The notes beneath the pieces are model-generated. The model was given only the letters and a program-made list of their open reading frames with translations. It ran no database searches and had not been told where the DNA came from. From Antedon mediterranea (taxonomy: Eukaryota; Echinodermata; Crinoidea; Comatulida; Antedonidae): a stretch of 64,000 bases of DNA. Position 1 is the first letter of the stretch. Each line of letters opens with the position of its first letter. The position numbers were made by a program, and so were the translations under genes. Shown piece after piece: positions 24,501 to 33,155 of the stretch. The stretch spans positions 4,221,001-4,285,000 of the forward strand of contig NC_092674.1 of assembly GCF_964355755.1 (NCBI RefSeq). Reading direction: 5' to 3'.

Positions 24501-24994
24501 TGGGTGTTTAGAACACTGTTAACTCTACTGCTGGTGGATTATATTATAGCTATATAATTGTTGTGGTTATCTTTTTTTGTAGCTGGAGAATCAAGGATCT
24601 CTGTCTGCAAATGACTTATCAAAACTTATTGGAATATCAATATCACTAGCTAAATCCAGGTGAGATATGAATGTATCAATAGATAATAAATGTAGGGGGT
24701 TGAGTTGATGGAGCTAGTGGGAGAAGATGGAGGCGAGGTACAGGTAGGAGAGTGCAGGAGGTATTCATTTAATTAAACATTTTTTAAAAAACATTTTAGG
24801 TTTGGAATATTTATTCCTGTAAGTCTGTAAATAAATTAAACTGCTCATAATATATTTTGGTTTTTACTTTTTTGTGATATTTAACTGTTTTTTCCTCTAG
24901 GCTGTTGGCTGCTGAAGATTCAAGTAAAGCCTGCCGGGATGAGACTGTGGAAGGCCTAAGATTTTACCCTAATAAATTTATAACTGCAAGTTGA
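15522..24994 (+). CDS. VPS36: Vacuolar protein-sorting-associated protein 36 (ESCRT-II subunit), 12 exons
   Basis: Exons, all joined by GT-AG introns with consistent phase: 15522-15617, 19570-19638, 19854-19924, 20922-21036, 21119-21193, 21399-21515, 22255-22332, 22445-22645, 23205-23269, 23669-23753, 24583-24659, 24901-24994. Together 1143 nt, 380 aa, close to the ~386 aa of vertebrate VPS36. The N-terminus [21 protein letters not shown] and [11 protein letters not shown] are the GLUE domain, which binds phosphoinositide and ubiquitin. [15 protein letters not shown] starts the helical linker. [45 protein letters not shown] and the end [11 protein letters not shown] are the winged-helix (EAP45) region that binds VPS22. 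Function by family: endosomal sorting of ubiquitinated cargo in the ESCRT-II complex. Exon 5 must start after TTTAG at 21118, not at the later CAG, because only then does [15 protein letters not shown] stay in frame. Intron 1 (4 kb) holds an inverted-repeat element. Confidence 0.96.
15898..19390. mobile_element. ~3.5 kb long inverted-repeat element in VPS36 intron 1
   Basis: The left end (15898-16015) carries three copies of CATTTCGGCCGCC plus CCAAATTCATGAAAC and AAAAAGGACAAAATATG. The right end (19283-19390) is the inverted counterpart with three GGCGGCCGAAAT boxes. Inside, AAAATGGATATGAAAGG at 16300 is mirrored near 19195. No transposase-like frame of useful length was found inside, so it is non-autonomous or carries captured DNA. 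The repeated ATTTCGGCCGCC boxes could be transposase-binding sites (inference). Internal DNA is CpG-richer than its surroundings and has splice-like GT sites on both strands (for example AAAAAG|GTAAGC near 17001). Confidence 0.7.
20611..20690. repeat. MITE family 1 copy, truncated, VPS36 intron 3
   Basis: AAGCTCTGTCTACACTATCA, ACTTTATGTGACAAAATGAT, and one ATCACTACCATATTTGG block. The right half is missing. Confidence 0.8.
22775..23115 (+). repeat. 18-bp tandem minisatellite in VPS36 intron 8
   Basis: About 18 imperfect copies of AATAAGTTCATGTTTGTG. The reverse strand would read HKHELI repeats, but it lies inside an intron and is not a gene. Confidence 0.9.
24311..24443. repeat. MITE family 1 copy, VPS36 intron 10
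   Basis: ATGTGATGTGCCCATATATG, ATCACTACCATATATAAGCA, and right end GATAGTGTAGATAGAGCTTT. Confidence 0.85.
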
Positions 24995-25339
24995 ATGCAC
25001 TATCACCAACTTATACTACTTTTATACTAACAGAATATCTAACAAGTGTTGTCATCTAAGATATTTTTTCACTTTCAAACATTAACAAGTTCATGACCTT
25101 TATTTAATATTAAGAGATTGGAATTTAACAGTTGATATAAGTATGACATGGCAAAGGTGCAAGATTAGGCTAAGAGCAGCAACAGCGCACAAGCGGACAA
25201 TATCATACTCTTGTTTCAGTTCACGGCTTAATGTTCCATCCAAAGGATTAGACATTATTAGTAAAGTAGAGGTCTGCTACTTGTCACCAAGACGATGCTG
25301 TCATTAACTCTGAACTCTTACACACATCCTTGAAAAAAA

Positions 25340-25500
25340 TTTGATGTGCCCATATATGGATATGATAATGTCATATTATCACTACCATATTTGGGCGTAT
25401 CACTACCATATTTAGGCGTATCACTACCAAATTAATTTAGGCGTATCACTACTATATTTGTGCACATCACACTTTTTTTGATAGTGTGGACAGAGCTTAA
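25340..25500. repeat. MITE family 1 copy with internally amplified ATCACTACC block
   Basis: The block (G)CGTATCACTACCATATTT is repeated four times instead of the usual two. Right end GATAGTGTGGACAGAGCTTA. Confidence 0.85.
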
Positions 25501-25851
25501 CATTGCGACAATTCTTACTGGCAGGCTAAATACAGTATCGAGATAATCATGGACACATTTACAAAATCGTAAATATAAATTTGAAAAAATTGAAATTATA
25601 AACTATAATAATATATATAAAAATTATATATAAACTAAATTAATTTTCGTCTTATTTATCCCACTCTTGTATAGAATTAAAAGATATTCTATGAGTTTTA
25701 GAAATAAAAATGTTTGAAATTTGTAGAATGTATGATACATTTTTACAAATAGTAAACAGTAAATATATAGGGTTGTAGAAAGATAATTATTTTACGTACA
25801 GTACGGCGTTACGTGACCACACGTGTCGTTGCGTTAACGTTATGTAAGGTA

Positions 25852-26063
25852 AAGCGTGGTTCCCACTAGAACGCAACGTAACGCAGCGACGTATCGACGC
25901 AAAGTGCTGTATTGCGTAATCACAATTGGGAACCGACGACGCAATAGGGCTGCAAACATCATAGGTTTGATTTCACACAGGCGGGGGCAAACACAATGAT
26001 TCGAAGGGCATTTTCTTACGTTGCGTAGGTTGCGTTACGTTGCAAGTGGGAACCAAGCTTTAT
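25852..26063. repeat. MITE family 2 variant with a different core
   Basis: Ends AAGCGTGGTTCCCACTAGAA and AAGTGGGAACCAAGCTTTA are standard, but the paired CCAAT core is replaced by unrelated sequence (CATAGGTTTGATTTCACACA...). Confidence 0.75.
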
Positions 26064-26208
26064 ATTACGTGGCGTTACTTGACACTAATCGGCTTTACGT
26101 GACATCACGCGGCGTTACTTGACATCACGCGGCGTTACGTGACATCACGCGGCGTACTTGACAGCATTACACGGCGTTACTTGACATCATCACGTGGCGT
26201 TACGTGTA
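26064..26208 (+). repeat. ~20-24 bp minisatellite rich in ACGTGAC/TGACATCA
   Basis: About six copies of CGGCGTTACGTGACATCACG with variants (TTACTTGACATCA). Each unit resembles ATF/CREB-type sites (TGACRTCA) and ACGTG boxes. It lies about 0.8 kb upstream of the predicted start of gene A, and a regulatory role is only a possibility. Confidence 0.8.
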
Positions 26209-26972
26209 GGCCTACTGATGTGAATTGTAGTCCCTATTCCAATATAGTGAGCCCCACCTTCGTGTATTATTCCTTTTCCTTCCACCACCGTAACCCTACC
26301 TGTGTGGTGATGTCACAGGCCGCGTTATTAGTATAATTATACCGGAAACAATTTTGCATCAAAAAAGATTTTTTACAATGAAATAGCGTTTGAAATTGCA
26401 GATACGTTACCTGAATATTGGACAAGTTAGAATTGCAGCGGATATTTAAAAAATCAATTATCGGTTTGGCGCCGTATGGAAGTTAGCAAAAATTAAAAAA
26501 ATACCGTTCAAAACATATCATCTTGCAATACAAATATGGTAATATTAAATTCGCTTGTTCTATTATACTAATCAAGTTGTCCGTTAATTTGTAAATAATA
26601 GAGCCTGAAATAGAACCCGTATGAAGAGCTATAATTAGGTTTAATATGCACTCTGATGATCGGTAGGCCTATAGACTGACCTCTTTAATATTTACCAGTA
26701 AAGTTGAGCCCACGTTCAATATCGTAACGGACAATAGAATAGGTATCAGGTTTCCATTTATTAAAAAATAGATAGCGATTCGTGTTACGGTGGTCACTTG
26801 TGATGTTGACAGTTCATACAATTGCTCCGGTAACCTGTATCCAAATTGGATGACGTCACTGCCCTAGATACGTCTCACGGTTACGGAAGCCCATTGTGGC
26901 CTGTCGAGTTCCGATGTGCATCTTGGAAGCGTCAGATCTTAGACGTTCATTTTAAGCTTCTGTACACCCTTG

Positions 26973-27090
26973 TATAAATATATTTATACGCGAAGAACAT
27001 ACGACAGCATTTAACCTGTCCGTTTGGGATTAACAGGTTGATACAGTTGGCGTTAAGCCAGAAACTAATATTGTGCAAGTTATTATCAAG
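26973..27090 (+). promoter_or_regulatory. Candidate promoter and 5' UTR exon for HMGR-like gene A
   Basis: TATAAATA at 26973-26980 would place transcription near 27003. About 88 bases without any ATG follow, then a strong donor TCAAG|GTAAGTT at 27090/27091. The coding start exon at 30341 is preceded by TTTTTTCCCCTAAAACAG, an excellent splice acceptor one base before the ATG. So a non-coding exon spliced over about 3.2 kb is the simplest reading. RNA evidence would decide. Confidence 0.5.
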
Positions 27091-27632
27091 GTAAGTTATT
27101 GCAATTATTCTGTCCGCTTACAATTTTTGTATTTTCATATTTTAACTATGGTTGTACGTTTCCGAAATAAAAATAAAATGAATGATAGGAACAATTTTAC
27201 CAGGTTTCCGCTGATATACATAAATATAAAAAATCTATATGTTAACAGTAATGTTTTCCTAAATTAATTTTAAAAATCTATCCGAAAAGAAAAAAGAGAA
27301 AAATGTGTTCTATATTTAAGTTGTCAACGCTCAATTTAAAATTTAAAATACAAATCTAAAAAATTAAAAAATAAATATCCGTCTTAAAAAGGTACCGTAT
27401 GTATTGAGATTTGGAAAATTATTTCAGAATTTATGTGAGGTTATTTTTTATTTCATTTTAATTTATTTGACAACTCATCTTGAACATTAAAGATGTATTG
27501 CCCCAAAAAACATGAAAAATGAAGATTAATTAAATCAGAGATTGAATAGGTTATTGTGTAGTTTTATTAAAGTTAATCACTTCTATATAAAAAAAAAACA
27601 TGAACAAATTCGACTGGCTGTTTAGCATGTTT

Positions 27633-27744
27633 TTGTCTACACAATATGATGTGCCTATATACGGACATGATGATGTCATATCCCTACCATATTTAGGCAC
27701 ATCCTACTTCTGTCAACTTGTTTGATAGTGTAGACAGAGCTTAA
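27633..27744. repeat. MITE family 1 copy
   Basis: Short left end TTGTCTACACAATATGATGT, internal ACGGACATGATGATGTCATA, right end GATAGTGTAGACAGAGCTTA. Lies in the putative 5' UTR intron of gene A. Confidence 0.85.
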
Positions 27745-28055
27745 GTTTACAATTTTAATAGTTTTCCAATCTTTGGCAAGGTAATTGGAAGTTTGTCGAT
27801 AAATCCTGTCATCGAGTAAGTTCGGTTTGGTGACATTATTAATAGTAGTTTTGTGATTGAATTGCATTGCAAACATACTTTGGTACTTTAAGTTAAACAA
27901 TGTTAGATTTTAGTTTGCAGAAAATATTGATTATTGAAAAATAATTAATCAGTCTTGAAATAAAGGATCATTCGTTGATTGCTAAACTGTTCCAGTCAAC
28001 AATATCAATCACGTAAAATTCGATGAAATTTGTGAAATAATTGCTGAAAGTGTCA

Positions 28056-28196
28056 AGCTTAGTTCCTACTAGGACACAACGCAGGGACGTAAGCGCACCG
28101 CGAGTAATTTGACCAATCACGACGCGATCCGAAATGTCGCATGTGATTGGTCAACTCCTACGTCGTTACGTTGCGTCCAAAGTGGGAACCAAGCAC
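28056..28196. repeat. MITE family 2 copy
   Basis: AAGCTTAGTTCCTACTAGGA ... TTGACCAATCACGACGCGAT ... GTGATTGGTCAACTCC ... AAAGTGGGAACCAAGCA. Confidence 0.85.
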
Positions 28197-28501
28197 GAAA
28201 TTACGGTACGGTCACTCGCGCATTTTCTGACCTGATCAAATATTGGCTAAACATTATTTTAACAACGCATGATTGAATATGATTATAATTTAACGGTGTC
28301 AAATTACGTATTAATAAAGTAGAAAAAAGTAAACAAATCCACTAGTACACGTACAATTCTTAACATGTAATTATATAAACTTATGTAAGCAGAGGACCTT
28401 GTCGAGCCGTAAAATGTGAAAAAAAAGTCAAAAAAATTCTACCGAACTTTAGAGTTAAAATAACGATAGTAAAACGATAGTGTAGAATTCTTTGCTAATA
28501 T

Positions 28502-28545
28502 ACATGTACACAGGGAGATGTAACACATCTCCCTGATGTACATAT
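28502..28545. repeat. Short strong hairpin
   Basis: ACATGTACACAGGGAGATGT is followed after a 2-3 base loop by ACATCTCCCTGATGTACAT. A near-perfect stem with no T-run after it. Confidence 0.6.
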
Positions 28546-29007
28546 AACGTCAAAATATTTAACGGAGTCCATAGTGGATTATGAATTTATATACAGATTT
28601 GCACATTTTAAGTAGCTATGTTTGCACAAAGGTGGGTGTTTACACATTTGAAGGCAAAATGTTTGCACAATGCGACTTTTGCACATTTCACGGCGCAGCA
28701 GATCTTCCCATAATTCATTTCCACCCAAACATTATTGCGTAATAACATCATCAACTTGACTAAAACATTCGATTCACATGTGCGCATGTCGTTTTTCGAT
28801 AGCCTATCGTATGAGTAGTGAAAGCAAATAATGTATAGCTCACTTTCATCGCCTTTCTTATCAGGGCTTGACTACATTAAAAGTGAAGTATTAGGCTTCA
28901 AAAAGACCATTGTTAATCTGCAGTAAGGAACCGAAACATATCGTACTAATCTCATCAGGTATGTAGGCATACTTTGTGTACTACATTAAACTTATATAGC
29001 ATATTAG

Positions 29008-29150
29008 TTAAGACGCAAGGACGTAGACGCAACGCAAGCGAGTTGACCAATCACACGTGACTGTGCGAATAATCTATCGCTTGTGATTGGTCAAATCATA
29101 TTGCGTTGCGTTACGTCCATGCGTTGCGTCCTAGTGGGAACCAAGCTTAA
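29008..29150. repeat. MITE family 2 copy
   Basis: GACGCAAGGACGTAGACGCA ... TTGACCAATCACACGTGACT ... CGCTTGTGATTGGTCAAAT ... CCTAGTGGGAACCAAGCTTA. The left GTTCCCACTAG end is lost. Confidence 0.85.
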
Positions 29151-30029
29151 AAAGAGGTGGAGTACAATTAAAATAAGATTGAAAAAATGCAATAAAGTTC
29201 AAATTATCACCTTATATTGCAGTCTCACAAAAAAATATTTATTGTGTTTATTTCAGTACACAATTTAACCTTTTAGTACTTTAGTAAAGTAAGAATAAAT
29301 TTGTTTTGATAGAAACACGGTTTTGATTGATACAATAGGCTTATTTTGCACCGTTTTAAGATAAAATAAATGTTTACTTTTTTTGCCTTTTGATAGCCTA
29401 AATGGTCTTTGCCATAGGCATTCCCGGGTGTTTTCCCGCCTGAACTATTTATATTGTTCAGCTACCAATACATAATTGTAATATAAGAAATTTCGTTTGT
29501 AATTTTTTATTTGTCAACTGAAATCTTATATATTAATTGAAACTCTCTCAAGCCCGAGTAGGTCCTTGTAAGATGAGACACTGACACAGTGCGAGTTCGT
29601 GAACAAAATTCACTCCAACCTATATTCGATCAAGTAGCCTCCTTGATTTGAATACGGCCTACAATTCATTTATTTCTGGTTTATTGATTAAAAAACATTT
29701 TCATTTCCCTTTATACAATTCTTGTCTCTGAATTTACCAATGGTAAACAATACTATATATATTACAAAAAAAACCCATTAAAATACAACACAAACATAAA
29801 AAAAAAGTTCCACAGAAATAAATATAAATATGAAAATGGAGTCACCAAAAAGGGATGACGAAATATCGTTTAATGAATTAAATTAATTAACAGTATGTTC
29901 GATTTACGAAATGTTTCTGTGCAAAACTTATTACTGAAGCATATAACAGTGCGTCAAGTTTAACGACTCGTGGATAATAAAAACAATTATTATCATTTAC
30001 CATAACTCGATATTTACCAGAAATAATTA
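29151..30029. other. AT-rich stretch within the putative 5' UTR intron of gene A
   Basis: No gene or repeat recognised. Confidence 0.4.
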
Positions 30030-30310
30030 TATATCAGCCTGTGCTTCCTTTGTTTTTATTTCTTTTATTGTAGTCTTGTCTATATTATAATTGTTTTTAT
30101 ATCTCAATTCTGTTCAAGTACTCTCACTTGCATGCACACTGATGAAGGGATAGTGTTGCCAGAAATATCTGCAAATTTGTCTGCCTGCTTTACTTTATCG
30201 TTAGATTTAGATTTCTGCTTATTTTTTTTGTATATCCATTCCAGCTACTGATACTACAACGTTGTAATTTCTTCAGTAATTTGCCTTTGGATTCATATAA
30301 GATTTTTATA
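30030..30310 (+). repeat. Penelope-like terminal repeat fragment, copy 1 (degraded hammerhead-like core)
   Basis: Shares, in order, TTTATTTCTTTTATT, CTCTCACTTGCA, CTGATGAAGGGATAGTGTTG, TTTACTTTATCGTT, CAGCTACTGATAC and TTCAGTAATTTGCCTTTGGA with the inverted pair at 32587-33090. CTGATGA at 30139-30145 and GAAA at 30162 keep the core of a hammerhead ribozyme, but the stem II pairs are mutated (GGGA / TGCC). It ends about 20 bp before the splice acceptor of the first coding exon of gene A. Confidence 0.5.
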
Positions 30311-30340
30311 TAAATAAATGATTTTTTCCCCTAAAACAGA

Positions 30341-32555
30341 ATGGCAAGTTTCATTAGTTTGAGGAAGGTTGTTTCGTGTCAACTAAGCAGAAGATGTATG
30401 TCTACGTCGACCCTTTTGAGACAGAGTAGCAATGGGCACTCTTATGGCGGTCTCTGCGATGGAAAGTCACAAAATAGATACCAACACAAACAGAAGCTTG
30501 ATCACGTGAGATACCAATCGTAAGTTGTAGCAGTTGTAGCGACATTCACACCCACTTAACACGTGGAGTAGAACATTTGAATGTAACAATACCTAAATAC
30601 ACCCTTAGTAAAATTAATTCGTCCTTTAAAGTTGCAGGCGCAAAAATATGGAACAGTTTACCAATTAATATTAAATCGGCACCAACAATTACGTCCTATA
30701 AGGCTAGATACAAATCTCATTTCTTTTCATAAACACTGTATTATATTTAATTAAGTTTTTCTTTTTGATTAAGACAGGACCACAATGTAAAACAGACACA
30801 CTGTTATCTGATTGTTTTATCCTGTATAAATATATTATTTATTATTATTATTATTTATAATTTATATTTAAAAAGTATACCGTTTTAGGCTCTGTCTACA
30901 CTCTCAAACTTTATGTAAAAAAAAATGTGATTTGGACACGATGATGTCATATTACTACAATATTTGGGCACATCACATTTTTTTCTCATAATTGTTGATA
31001 GTGTATACAGAGCTTTAGGCATATGTACCATTCGTTAGGTTTTGAAAATGGAAAGATAATTGTTTTATGAGCGCTTGGTTTAAAAACCTTACAGTGGGCA
31101 GTATTTTCCAATATTATAATAGTATATTTAATGTTCAAGTTTCACCGTCTGACGTAAATAATTAGAACGATCTTTTTTAAAATGTGGCATTTTCTATTTT
31201 ATTTGTATTTTGTTGACTTTTAGGACTTAGGCCTATGTACTTGTATATATGCTCATTTTTAATTTGTGCTGCAAAAAGCCGAACATATAGGCCTAATTAG
31301 TTATCTTTCGTTCATTCTAGAAATAAGCCGAAATCGGCTGACGATACGATAAGCGTCTCAATGTCAAACCGCCAGAGGTACATTAACAATAACGTACTGG
31401 AAACCATAGACCTATCACCTTTGGACGATATACACAAAGATGGTGTTTTCACACGCAACATTGAGAACTACATTGGTACCGTGAAGATTCCAATCGGGAT
31501 GGTCAACGTCGACGTAAATGGTATGTACGCCAAGGGATCTTTCTCTGTCCCTATGGCTACAACTGAAGCTGCATTAGTAGCTTCCTATTCCAGAGGCTGC
31601 AAATTGGTTTCTGTCTGCGGCGGAATCAACACCGTTGTCGTGGAGAAAACCGTTCAGCGAGCTCCAGAATTCCTGTTCGCTAACATTTCTGACGCAAACA
31701 TATTTTACCGGTGGTTTAACAGACCAGAAATGTTTGATAGAATTAAAAAGGCTGCGGAGACTACGACCAATTATGGAAAGCTAAAAAAGACCGCAGCTAC
31801 CTTACATGGTAATAAAGTACTTACTAAGTTTATGTACGAAACTGGTAACGCATCCGGACAAAATATTAGCACATTTGCTACCAATGTTGCTATTACGGAG
31901 TTTCTACAAGATTCTCCTATTCAACCGCAGAAATGGTGGCTGGATGCCGGCGGTTCGCAAGATAAGAAAGCGTCGAGTGGTCTTTTCAACAACTCCAGAG
32001 GTGTCTACGTCACTGGTGAAGTCATCTGCCCTAAAGATGCTGTTGAACAGATTTTGAAAACAACAGGTAGGCCTACTTATTTTAACCATCTTAATTTATA
32101 ATATTCCACGTTTTTTTTAAACTAATTTTTAAAAGCAACTACTATACTATATTATTTTATTTATTACAGTTGATAATTTGAATGAAATCAGCGAATCAGT
32201 GACGATTAGTCAGTATATGCAAGGAGTGACCGGTAAGTTGTCTCGTGGCAATTAATAACTGTACCTTTGTTTGCATTGCGCCCCGTCACGTTTTTCTACG
32301 AGGAGCAAACAACGAGTAACTAAATATATAATTTTACATGAAAAAATATATACAGAGTAGTACTGTTATCTTGTAGGGGGTGAAAAAGGATTTTACCAGT
32401 ACTGTGTTATCGGATAAGGCCCGACGTGGTTTTATAATTAATTTATAAAATTATAAATAAAGTATTGCAAGCTATACAATACTGTACTTTGTACTTCATT
32501 CTTAAGCTCTGTCTACACTATCAAACTTTATGTGACAAAAAATGTGATGTGCCCA

Positions 32556-32587
<32 letters not shown>

Positions 32588-33084
32588 AATCCAAAGGCAA
32601 ATTACTGAAAAAAATGACAATGCTGTGGGTATCAGTGGCTGGATCTCAATGGAGATACAAAAATAAAAAGCGAAAAGCTAAATCAAAACGATAAAGTAAA
32701 CAGCCAGAAAAGTTAGCAGAGCTTTCGGGCAACACTAGCCCTTCATCAGTGCAAGTGAAGGAATTTGGATAACGTCAGAGTATAAAGCTGGCAAGTGCTG
32801 CCTGGGTGGACAGGAATAAAAGAAAGAAATATATATATATATATATATATTTGTTTAGTCTCATTCCAAAATTGTTTATATCTCTACCAAGCTACCTTCT
32901 TTGTTTTCCACTCTTATTCAGACTCCACCCTGGCTCCCTTTGTTATATTTCTTTTATTCCTGTCCACCCAGGCAGCACTTGCCAGCTTTATACTATGACG
33001 TATACTTTTTATTTTTGTATCTCCATTGAGATCCAGCCACTGATACCCACAGCATTGTCATTTTTTTCAGTAATTTGCCTTTGG

Positions 33085-33155
<71 letters not shown>

